Of a stretch of 64,000 bases of DNA, positions 52,875 to 60,264 are shown piece after piece. Every line of letters begins with the position of its first letter. Position 1 is the first letter of the stretch. Where the stretch lies: the NCBI RefSeq assembly GCF_000379065.1, contig NZ_KB900614.1, forward strand, positions 4,490,586-4,554,585, written 5' to 3'. Source of the DNA: Salinispora mooreana. GTDB lineage: Bacteria; Actinomycetota; Actinomycetes; Mycobacteriales; Micromonosporaceae. A model generated the notes under the pieces. That model searched no databases. It was not told the origin of the DNA and worked only from the letters and a program-made list of their open reading frames with translations. The position numbers were made by a program, and so were the translations under genes.

Positions 52875-53465
52875 TCACCTCGGTTCGAAGACGCCCGCGC
52901 GAAGGGCTGCGGTGGTCGCGGCGGCAGTACGTCGGGCAAACTCCTCATCTATGGGTTCGTCGACAACGAGCAGCCGCAGGAAGAGGGGCGCGCCAAGGGC
53001 CTCGATCGCGGCCCCGGCATCGGTGCCCCGAGGCAGTTCGCCGCGGGCGATGGCGTGATCGACGACGGCCTCGGCCAGGCGGAACCGTTCGGTGAGGAAG
53101 CCGCGGACGACCTGCGCGGCGCGCGGGTTGCGGGGTGCGGACGTGGCAAGGGCTGTGATCAGCTCGCCCGGTTCGCCGGTCATGCCGCGCCGGATCAGCA
53201 ACGCCAGTTCTTCGAGGTCCGTGCCGAGGTCGCCGGTGTCCGGGATCGGGACGACCTCACTGGCGTACTGGCTTAGCAGGTCACCGAGGACGCCTTCCAG
53301 GTCGGTCCATCGGCGGTAGACCGATGTCTTGTTGACGCCGGCTGCCTGGGCGATCCGTTCGACGGTCAGTTCGGCGTACCCGTCGGCGAGGAGGCCGCGG
53401 GCGGCCGTGAGGACTGCGGCCCGGACGCGGGTGCTGCGTCCGCCCGGGCGCTGGCCGACAGGCAT
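52875..53465 (-). CDS. TetR-family repressor of the FAD monooxygenase gene
   Basis: 196 residues. HTH TVERIAQAAGVNKTSVYRRW. C-terminal domain as in TetR_C_11-like regulators (LITALATSAPRNPRAAQVVR, RGTDAGAAIEALGAPLFLRL). Divergent from the flavin monooxygenase with two palindromes between the starts. Autoregulation and substrate-induced derepression are the usual scheme. Confidence 0.88.
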   Translation of the reverse strand: MPVGQRPGGRSTRVRAAVLTAARGLLADGYAELTVERIAQAAGVNKTSVYRRWTDLEGVLGDLLSQYASEVVPIPDTGDLGTDLEELALLIRRGMTGEPGELITALATSAPRNPRAAQVVRGFLTERFRLAEAVVDHAIARGELPRGTDAGAAIEALGAPLFLRLLVVDEPIDEEFARRTAAATTAALRAGVFEPR

Positions 53466-53479
53466 CGGACACCTCCTTT

Positions 53480-53542
53480 AACGCAACGACTGTTGCGTTG
53501 CAGCTTGCCATTATGGCAGACTCAAAAAGCAACACTAGTTGC
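53480..53542. promoter_or_regulatory. Two palindromic operators in the TetR/monooxygenase gap
   Basis: Site 1: AACGCAA-CGACTG-TTGCGTT (53480-53499), perfect 7-bp arms. Site 2: GCAAC-ACTA-GTTGC (53529-53542), perfect 5-bp arms. Both contain GCAAC/GTTGC and lie one near each divergent start, as expected for one TetR dimer type regulating both genes. Confidence 0.75.
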
Positions 53543-53558
53543 AATTAGGGGAGGACCC

Positions 53559-54779
53559 ATGAAGACCACCGTTTGCGTCGTCGGCGGCGGACCCGCAGGG
53601 CTCGTCCTGGGGTTGCTGCTCGCCCGGCAGGGAGTGGCGGTCACCGTGCTGGAGAAGCACGCCGACTTCCTCCGGGACTTCCGGGGCGACACCGTGCACC
53701 CCTCCACACTGAACATGCTCGACGAGATCGGGCTTGGCGAACGGATGGCGGCGCTGCGCGGGCGCAAGGCCGGCGCGTTGCGCGCCACCTTCGACGACGG
53801 CACGTACGCCATCGTGGACTTCACGCGCCTGCCGGCGCCCCACAACTACCTGTACTTCGTCCCCCAGTGGGACTTCCTGGAAATGCTCGCGACCGAGGCG
53901 GCGAGACTCCCGACCTTCACGCTGCTCCGCTCCACCACCGTGACGGGCCTGCTCCGCGACGCGTCCGGCGCCGTCGCCGGCGTCCGGGCCGTGGGTCCGG
54001 AGGGCGAACTGGAGATCCAGGCGTCGCTCACCGTCGCCTGCGACGGCCGCGATTCGGCGGTACGCCGGGAACTCGGCCTGAAGCCCGTCGAGTACGGCGC
54101 ACCCATGGACGTACTGTGGTTCCGGATCTCGCGCTACGCAGACGACGGCGACGGCCTGGCGATGCGGATCGGCGCCGGAGGGCTGATGCTCGCCGTCGAC
54201 CGCGGCGACTACTACCAGTGCGCTTACGTCATCGCCAAGGGCGGCTACGACAAGATCCGCGCAGCCGGGCTGGAGGCGCTGCGGGAGCAGGTGACCCGGC
54301 GACACCCGACCCTCGCCGACCGGGTCGGCGAGCTCGCCACCTGGGACGACGTCAAACTGCTGACGGTGAAGGTCAACCGGCTGGAGCGGTGGCACGCCCC
54401 CGGCGCGCTGCTCATCGGCGACGCCGCGCACGCCATGTCCCCGATCGGCGGCGTCGGCATCAACCTGGCCGTACAGGACGCGGCGGCCGCCGCCCGGATG
54501 CTGGGTCCACAGCTCGCCACCGGACAGCCAGTGACCGAAGCGGACCTCGCCGCGGTGCAGAAGCGCCGGCGCTGGCCGGCGGTGGTGACGCAGAACATCC
54601 AGCGCGCCGCGCAGCGGCGCGTCGTCGACCCTCTGCTGCACACCACCGGCCGGATCGAGGCCCCGGCGCCGATCCGCCTGCTGCAGCGGATCCCGGCGCT
54701 GCAAGCCCTTCCCGCCCGGCTCGTCGGCATCGGCCTACGCCCCGAGCACCTACGCTGCCTCCCCACCGCAGCCAGCTGA
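53559..54779 (+). CDS. FAD-dependent aromatic monooxygenase
   Basis: 406 residues, PHBH-fold flavoprotein: VCVVGGGPAGLVLGLLLARQ (Rossmann GxGxxG), TVACDGRDSAVRRELGL (DG motif), LLIGDAAHAMSPIGGVGINL (GD motif). Hydroxylates aromatic or polyketide substrates with NAD(P)H and O2, or inactivates antibiotics as in rifampicin and tetracycline monooxygenases. TetR control favours a detoxification role. ATG 53559 has GGGGAGG upstream. Not obviously part of either flanking cluster. Confidence 0.87.
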   Translation: MKTTVCVVGGGPAGLVLGLLLARQGVAVTVLEKHADFLRDFRGDTVHPSTLNMLDEIGLGERMAALRGRKAGALRATFDDGTYAIVDFTRLPAPHNYLYFVPQWDFLEMLATEAARLPTFTLLRSTTVTGLLRDASGAVAGVRAVGPEGELEIQASLTVACDGRDSAVRRELGLKPVEYGAPMDVLWFRISRYADDGDGLAMRIGAGGLMLAVDRGDYYQCAYVIAKGGYDKIRAAGLEALREQVTRRHPTLADRVGELATWDDVKLLTVKVNRLERWHAPGALLIGDAAHAMSPIGGVGINLAVQDAAAAARMLGPQLATGQPVTEADLAAVQKRRRWPAVVTQNIQRAAQRRVVDPLLHTTGRIEAPAPIRLLQRIPALQALPARLVGIGLRPEHLRCLPTAAS

Positions 54780-54996
54780 AGCCGTGAACCGCCACGACGG
54801 GCACGGAAGCCCGGGCGGCGACCTCCACCGGCAGGATGCCACCGCGGCCCAGGTCACCCATGACCGCCGAGTCGTAGGCGAGCGCCACCACGTCGGCCCA
54901 CCACGGCTCGTGGCGCGGCGCGGCCGCCGCCGCGCGGTGACGGTGGCCAACCGCAAGCGCACCCGCCGGCTGTGCCTCGACGAAGGGTGGAGACAC
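54780..54996 (-). pseudogene. Alpha/beta-hydrolase remnant
   Basis: PWWADVVALAYDSAVMGDLG, RGGILPVEVAARASVPVVAV, HGFS resembles the lid and Asp region of a small alpha/beta hydrolase. Nucleophile and His parts are absent and no start is preserved. The rest of the gap to 55181 shows nothing. Confidence 0.4.
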
Positions 54997-55181
54997 CCGC
55001 TACGGGTACGCCCGCCCCGGCGGGCCGGCGATGTGGGACTTCGAGCCTTGTGACCCAGGATGCCTATGCGCTGGTCAGCCCATCAATTGATAGTCCTTTC
55101 AGGTGCTGGTCGCCGATGATGCGGTCCGAAGCGCTGTTCCTCGCTACGTAGGCCGTATCGTCGAGAGGAGGTGATCGATGG

Positions 55182-56141
55182 TCACTGTGGCAACCCGCTC
55201 GACGCCCGGGCGGTAGCAACTCTGATCGCAGCGCGCACGGTGCCGCCCTGCACCACCTCGACCGACCGCTCACCGTTGGTCGTGCCTGGCCGGGCCACGA
55301 GGTGCACCGGAGCGTCCAGTTCGACAAACGTGTCGAACGTGCCGGCAAGCCCGGTCATCACCGCCGCGTGTGGCTCGGGACTGAGCGCGGTGCCGAGCTG
55401 ACGGGCCGCCTCGACGAGCAGGGTCCCCGGGACGTGGTCCAGCCGGTGGTCGAACAAGCCCAAGTGATCGAAGGGCAGCAGCACCCGCGCGCTGGTCTCA
55501 CTCGCATCAGTGCGAACCTCGGCCAGCAGCACGTCGGCGGGTACCAGGCGGCCCACGGTCGAGGGGGGAGCCGCCCCGTCCAGGTACGGGCACAGTTGGT
55601 CGGACCAAGGTGGCGGCGACCCGCCCCGAGCCCGGCGGCGCAGCAGCGTGTAGGCGGCCGGGGTCACGACCGACGAGGTGATGACTGTTGATCCGATCCG
55701 CACACCACCGAGTGACAGCTCGCACCGGGACGTGAACGCGCGGAGCCGGCTGCCGACCCGGACCGCCGTTACGGTGACGTGCATCGTCAGCTTGGTCGAG
55801 CCGCCGTCGGGTCGTTGCACATACGCGTCGGCCGGCACGGACATCTCGCAGGAGTCCATCAGGAACTGGGTGTCGTCGGCCAGGCCGAGGCCGTTGTGGC
55901 CGATGTAGATGACGACCTGTCGGCAGGCCTCCAGTAGCAGCATCGGATCGAGACGGCGATTCGCCTCCGCGACGTGTGCTGCGTAGTACGCGTGTCTCTC
56001 GGGCAGCAACGCCGTCGCCACATATCCGCTCGTGCCGTTCGGATGGATATCGGCGAGGAAGGCGGTGTCAGCATGACGACGATGGACAGCCGCCGGTTCG
56101 ACGGTCGTGTGAGGTTGGGTCAGTAGCCGGGTGTCGGTCAT
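55182..56141 (-). CDS. spt9: AfsA-family gamma-butyrolactone synthase (Spt9-like)
   Basis: 319 residues with two AfsA repeats: HRRHADTAFLADIHPNGTSG, with DPMLLLEACRQVVIYIGHNG in the first, and VPADVLLAEVRTDASETSAR, with VPGTLLVEAARQLGTALSPE in the second. AfsA-type enzymes condense a beta-ketoacyl thioester with dihydroxyacetone phosphate to start butyrolactone synthesis. It is the last of nine coupled genes, the position of spt9 in the salinipostin locus. The ATG overlaps the upstream gene's stop (ATGA). It ends in a 400-bp gap before the monooxygenase. The symbol is by analogy. Confidence 0.88.
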   Translation of the reverse strand: MTDTRLLTQPHTTVEPAAVHRRHADTAFLADIHPNGTSGYVATALLPERHAYYAAHVAEANRRLDPMLLLEACRQVVIYIGHNGLGLADDTQFLMDSCEMSVPADAYVQRPDGGSTKLTMHVTVTAVRVGSRLRAFTSRCELSLGGVRIGSTVITSSVVTPAAYTLLRRRARGGSPPPWSDQLCPYLDGAAPPSTVGRLVPADVLLAEVRTDASETSARVLLPFDHLGLFDHRLDHVPGTLLVEAARQLGTALSPEPHAAVMTGLAGTFDTFVELDAPVHLVARPGTTNGERSVEVVQGGTVRAAIRVATARASSGLPQ

Positions 56142-57028
56142 CGGTGGGGCCCTTCCATGTTCTCGTCGAGGAGTCCCGTGTGGGCGATCGCGGTGAGCGC
56201 TTCGAGGTGTTCGCTGAGCGACGTGAACCCGGCGCCGAGCGTGCTCACGGCCAGGTGTGTGGCGCGGGCTTCACGCCACCGCCGGGCCGCTGCGGCGACA
56301 CCGACCGCGCCGCCGTCGATGTAGCGGACCCGGCCGTGCATGCCGATCGCCTCGGGGGGTCGACCGGCTTCCTCCGCCGCCTTCGTCACGATCATCCGGG
56401 CCGCTGTGAGCTCCGGCCCGGGCTGGAGGCGGGGCATCCAGCCGTCGCCGGTACGGCCCGCTCGGCGGTAGGCAGCTGCGCTGGTGCCGCCTATCCAGAT
56501 GGGAATCGGTCGCTTCGGTCGTGGGTTGATCCCGGCCGCGACGATTCGTTCCCCGGAGTGCTCGAAGCTGACCGACCGGTGTGTCCATAGGGCCCGCAAC
56601 AGGTCGATCTGCTGGTCGAGCCGCTCACCCCGAGACCGCATGGGCCGGCCCAGAGCCTCGTACTCCACCGCGTTCCAGCCGATGCCAACCCCCAGCCGCA
56701 GCCGGCCGTTGGAGAGCAGGTCGATCTCGGCCGCCTGCTTGGCGACCAGCGCGGTTTGCCGTTGCGGCAGGACCAGAACACTGGTCACCAGGTCGAGTTC
56801 GCACACCGCCGCGAGGTAGCCGAAGAGCACCAGCGGCTCGTGGAACGGATCATCCGCGTCATACACACCCTGCCAGTTCGGATGCCCGGCTGGGTCGGCA
56901 CCGAGCACGTGGTCATACGCGAGAAGGTGTCGGAATCCCAGCTCCTGCGCCGCGCTCGCATACTCGCGTAGAGCTCGTGGCCCGCCGTGCAGCTCGCCTT
57001 GGGGCAGGACCACGCCGATCTCCATCAT
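56138..57028 (-). CDS. Luciferase-like (probably F420-dependent) oxidoreductase, Spt8-like
   Basis: 296 residues, LLM TIM barrel: EIGVVLPQGELHGGPRALRE, EYASAAQELGFRHLLAYDHV, LVTSVLVLPQRQTALVAKQA, NGRLRLGVGIGWNAVEYEAL, and PIPIWIGGTSAAAYRRAG. Matches the TIGR03619-type subfamily common in mycobacteria and actinomycetes, which favours F420 as cofactor. Could reduce the butenolide double bond or oxidise the side chain. Start ATG 57028 overlaps the UbiA-like stop by ATGA. Confidence 0.85.
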   Translation of the reverse strand: MMEIGVVLPQGELHGGPRALREYASAAQELGFRHLLAYDHVLGADPAGHPNWQGVYDADDPFHEPLVLFGYLAAVCELDLVTSVLVLPQRQTALVAKQAAEIDLLSNGRLRLGVGIGWNAVEYEALGRPMRSRGERLDQQIDLLRALWTHRSVSFEHSGERIVAAGINPRPKRPIPIWIGGTSAAAYRRAGRTGDGWMPRLQPGPELTAARMIVTKAAEEAGRPPEAIGMHGRVRYIDGGAVGVAAAARRWREARATHLAVSTLGAGFTSLSEHLEALTAIAHTGLLDENMEGPHR

Positions 57029-57933
57029 CCGAGCCACCCACTGGTGACGAGCGCCGCGTCGAGGACGATCAGATAGAGCATGGCGAGCGACGTGGGCCAC
57101 TTCTGCTCCCTGCCGCCGAGGTAGGAGAAGGCGCCCGCAACCGGGAAGACGAGAGCCACGTAGGGCAGGTGTGCCGCGACCGACATCTGCCACGGCTCGG
57201 TGATCGCGGCCAGCAGGGCGCACGCGAGTAGGGCCCAACCGAGCGTGAGTACACCGCTGCCGGTGACCCCGAGTGCGGTGGCCGAGTATGTCCGGGCCCC
57301 CGGGTCGGGATCGCGTACTGTCTTGCGGGCGAATTCGAAGTGCAGGAACGCGGCGGCGAACACAATGATCAGCAGGGCTGGGCGGATTCCCGGCTGTACC
57401 GTCTCCGCGCCGGTTACGGACGTGTACAGGTAGACGCCGATCAGCAGCTGCACCGGGTACGCCACGACGATGTAGAGCAGCGCCCGGTCACGCAGTCTCG
57501 GCGAGTGCAGCGTGAGCCGAGTGATGAGCGCGGTGTAGCCCACGAGGAGCGCCACGGCCACCGCCGACCAGGGGGCGAGCGGAACGTTGATGACGATCGC
57601 CAGGGCGGCCGTCGCCCAACCGGCGCGGCGCAGCTCGAGCACGCTGACCAGACCGGTGATCAGCGGACGGTCCGGGTTGTGGATCCGGTCGTACGACTCG
57701 TCCATGCGCTCGTCGGCGAGCCGTAGGTGAAGCAGGACCACGATGATCGTCATGGCCCGGACCAGTGACCCGACCGACGGCCGCCAGACGCCACCCGCTG
57801 CCATGACCGCGGCGGCCTCGTATGCGCATGCCCACAGCAGTCCGTAGGTGACGTGCACTCCCGGCGCGAAGACAGCGCCCAGGAACGCGCGGTAGCGCAG
57901 CAGTGCCGGGGCCTGCCCGACGGCGCTGCTCAT
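57025..57933 (-). CDS. UbiA-family membrane enzyme, Spt7-like
   Basis: 302 residues with eight or nine membrane helices. The Asp-rich motif LRLADERMDESYDRIHNPDR (about 70-89) stands in place of the UbiA NDxxDxxxD, and a second motif FEFARKTVRDPDPGARTYSA provides the second Mg-binding cluster. UbiA enzymes transfer prenyl or other lipid groups; in this operon transfer of a lipid or phospho-alkyl group to the butyrolactone is possible. The group with LxDExxD and NPDRPL is distinct from 4-hydroxybenzoate prenyltransferases. Coupled at both ends by 4-bp overlaps. Confidence 0.82.
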   Translation of the reverse strand: MSSAVGQAPALLRYRAFLGAVFAPGVHVTYGLLWACAYEAAAVMAAGGVWRPSVGSLVRAMTIIVVLLHLRLADERMDESYDRIHNPDRPLITGLVSVLELRRAGWATAALAIVINVPLAPWSAVAVALLVGYTALITRLTLHSPRLRDRALLYIVVAYPVQLLIGVYLYTSVTGAETVQPGIRPALLIIVFAAAFLHFEFARKTVRDPDPGARTYSATALGVTGSGVLTLGWALLACALLAAITEPWQMSVAAHLPYVALVFPVAGAFSYLGGREQKWPTSLAMLYLIVLDAALVTSGWLG

Positions 57934-58910
57934 GACGCTGCCACGGTGGCCAGAGACCGCCACCGGCCGGGATCGGCTCCGGCCAGTAGCTGTCCGTACC
58001 GTGGGCGGGAAAGCGATACCGCGTGGCTGCCCACCACGATGAAGTCCCAACCGGTCAGCGGCAGGTCCGCCGACCAGATCACGGTTACCAGCGGCGCCCA
58101 GCTCGCCGGTTCGCTGGTCGTCGAGGCCAGTGTGTGACACAGGGCCCGGCGTACCTCGTCCGGCAGGGTCGTTGTGGCGAGTAGGTCCCGCACAGTCCTG
58201 GTCAGGCGGCGGGTCGAGGCAACGAAGTCCAGGTCATGCGGGGGATGTGCGGCGTACAGCTCGCGGGCTATCGCGGTCGTCTGATCATGCTGGTCCGTGT
58301 TCGCCAGTGCCTGGCCGATCAGTACGCGACGCTCCCGGTGGTCCAGCAGGATGCCAAGCTCCCGAACGAGGTCGGCCGGCTCGTCCGAGGCGTGCACCAG
58401 GTTGAGGAGGAAGCCGAAGTCGCCGAGCCGGGCACGCAGCTGGCCCGGACGGCGCCGCGCCGGATCGGCCGGTCCCTTGTTGACGCTGAGCGCGACCGTG
58501 GCCGGCACATCGACGGGTTCGGTGAGGCGGGCCAGGACCACCAACGAGTCGGACTGCTCACACAGCGCGTCAGCAAGGAGACAGCGCTGGGGTGTCGCCC
58601 GGTTTAGCTGGTAGTGCCAGATCGCCCGGACCGACTCACGGTGCATCCGCAGTCGCCGCACTGCCACGATCCGGAAGTTCGCATCGCGCAGCCATTCGGT
58701 GACACGTTCGATCGAACGCGACGCCACCGCGTCCGGCTTCATCAACAGCATGGCGTGCTCGTACGCGAATCGCACCGGGTCGGGTGTCAGCGTGGACAGC
58801 TGCTCGTACGCCTCCAGGAAGTAGCTGTCGGTGCCGTGATAGCGCTGCTTGTCCGGATCGTGGGTCAGGCCTTCGGGGAATGGCGGTCCGTAGGCCGCGA
58901 TACTGCTCAC
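57930..58910 (-). CDS. Nucleoside-diphosphate-kinase-like protein, Spt6-like
   Basis: 326 residues. An NDPK fold spans roughly 50-190: EHAMLLMKPDAVASRSIERV (KPDAV), GPADPARRRPGQLRARLGDF, and LLNLVHASDEPADL with His173 where the phospho-accepting His of NHGSDS lies (Gly to Ala). The extra N-terminal 45 and C-terminal 130 residues (IARELYAAHPPHDLDFVAST, LPLTGWDFIVVGSHAVSLSR) are unlike housekeeping NDPKs. A specialised phosphotransferase acting on the butyrolactone alcohol or on a donor is inferred. GTG start 58910 overlaps the reductase stop (GTGA). Confidence 0.75.
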   Translation of the reverse strand: MSSIAAYGPPFPEGLTHDPDKQRYHGTDSYFLEAYEQLSTLTPDPVRFAYEHAMLLMKPDAVASRSIERVTEWLRDANFRIVAVRRLRMHRESVRAIWHYQLNRATPQRCLLADALCEQSDSLVVLARLTEPVDVPATVALSVNKGPADPARRRPGQLRARLGDFGFLLNLVHASDEPADLVRELGILLDHRERRVLIGQALANTDQHDQTTAIARELYAAHPPHDLDFVASTRRLTRTVRDLLATTTLPDEVRRALCHTLASTTSEPASWAPLVTVIWSADLPLTGWDFIVVGSHAVSLSRPRYGQLLAGADPGRWRSLATVAAS

Positions 58911-60007
58911 CGCTGGTTAGCCCGGCTCAGGGCCTCCGCCACACTCGGCAGGGGCGAGCCCAGGTAGCCCGCCCTGACCGCGTAGTCGATGATCCGCCGC
59001 AGGTGGTTCGGTCCGCCGGGTAGGCGCTTGTGCCCCCGGAACCCGGCCGCGACGGTGTCATCGAAGTGCTGCTGGCGGCGGAAGTAGCTCTCGTACAGCG
59101 ACATGACCCGGTGCCAGTAGGCGCGTTCGAGGTCCGACAGCATGGCAGGGTCGAAGGTGGCCGGGGCGATGTAGCGGGGAACGTGGAACGATGGGTACTC
59201 GGCGAGCACATCGGAGATGTGGCGCATCCGCACCGACGATCCCACCGCGTGCAGCGTGCGGTCGCGGGCCCGGTCGACGTCGTCGGCCACGGCGGTGATC
59301 AACGCCGCCACATGGTCGACCGGCACAAGGTCGACGCAGGCGTCGAAGTAGCCCGGGATCGAGCCGATCCGACCCTCGGACAGGAGCTTCAGCACGACGT
59401 ACAGGTTCTTGAAGTCACGGACCGCGCCGGTGCGGGCGGCACCGACGACGACACTGGGCCGGATCACCACGGTCGGCAGGCTCTCCGCGGCGGCCTTTCG
59501 CACCAGTTGCTCCGCGGCGAGTTTGCTCTCCTCGTACGGGTTGCCGAACCGCTGCCCGACATCGAGTTGGGACTCCAGGATCATGCCGTCCCGCTCGCCG
59601 CACACGTAGGCGGTGCTGACGTGCACCAGCGGGGTGGATCGCTCGCGGGCCAACTCCAGCACGTGTGCCGTACCGGTCGTGTTGATCGCCTGGTAGACCG
59701 CCCGGGGGTGACCGAAGTCGGTGATCGCGGCAGAGTGCACGATCAGGTCGAGCCCGTTCGCCAGGTCCGTCCAGGTGTCGTCGTCGAGGCCCAGCCGCGG
59801 AGCGGTGACGTCACCGGTGACCAGCCGTACGGCGCCCGCCCTGTCGTCCGTCGACGACGCAACGCCTCGGCCGCTGTTGGCGATCAGCACTCGGGTGTGG
59901 TGCACCAGGCCGGACACTCGGTGCCCGGCCTTCAGCAGGCGGGCGCAGACCTCGGCGCCGACCAGGCCGGCCGCCCCGGTGACCAGGATCCGCTTCGGCT
60001 TGCTCAT
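58907..60007 (-). CDS. NAD(P)-dependent thioester-reductase/epimerase-like protein, Spt5-like
   Basis: 366 residues, extended SDR: RILVTGAAGLVGAEVCARLL, VHSAAITDFGHPRAVYQAIN, HVSTAYVCGERDG (Ser/Thr), NPYEESKLAAEQLVRKAAAE (YxxxK), VVIRPSVVVGAARTGA, GYFDACVDLVPVDHVAALI. The pattern is that of terminal reductase domains (Thioester-redct) and fatty-acyl reductases, so release of an ACP-bound acyl chain as aldehyde or alcohol is plausible, matching the ACP encoded just upstream (ATGA overlap). Confidence 0.85.
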   Translation of the reverse strand: MSKPKRILVTGAAGLVGAEVCARLLKAGHRVSGLVHHTRVLIANSGRGVASSTDDRAGAVRLVTGDVTAPRLGLDDDTWTDLANGLDLIVHSAAITDFGHPRAVYQAINTTGTAHVLELARERSTPLVHVSTAYVCGERDGMILESQLDVGQRFGNPYEESKLAAEQLVRKAAAESLPTVVIRPSVVVGAARTGAVRDFKNLYVVLKLLSEGRIGSIPGYFDACVDLVPVDHVAALITAVADDVDRARDRTLHAVGSSVRMRHISDVLAEYPSFHVPRYIAPATFDPAMLSDLERAYWHRVMSLYESYFRRQQHFDDTVAAGFRGHKRLPGGPNHLRRIIDYAVRAGYLGSPLPSVAEALSRANQR

Positions 60008-60264
60008 GCCCTTCCTCCGGTCTTCAGTTGCCGCCGAACCAGGTTCAGGACGTCTCCAGCGGTCGTCAGGTCCGCCGACTCGTTCAGGTCGAGCGCGGGC
60101 AGCCGGAACTGCCGTTCCAGGGCCATCGCCAGCTCGATCAGCCGGATCGAGTCGAACATCAGGTCGTCGCGCAGGTGGGTCTCCGCCCCGACGCGGGGGA
60201 GTGGGTGCGGTGCCATTGCGGCGATGATCGCGTAGCCGGTCGATTCGTCGAACGCGTTGTCCAT
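60004..60264 (-). CDS. Acyl carrier protein, Spt4-like
   Basis: About 86 residues; the carrier Ser lies in HLRDDLMFDSIRLIELAMAL (DSIRLIEL). The ATG at 60264 with AGGAG 5 nt upstream is preferred; a GTG at 60267 would give one more residue. It sits between the reductase and nucleotidyltransferase genes and overlaps both, and probably carries the fatty acyl group loaded by the AMP-ligase. Confidence 0.87.
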   Translation of the reverse strand: MDNAFDESTGYAIIAAMAPHPLPRVGAETHLRDDLMFDSIRLIELAMALERQFRLPALDLNESADLTTAGDVLNLVRRQLKTGGRA

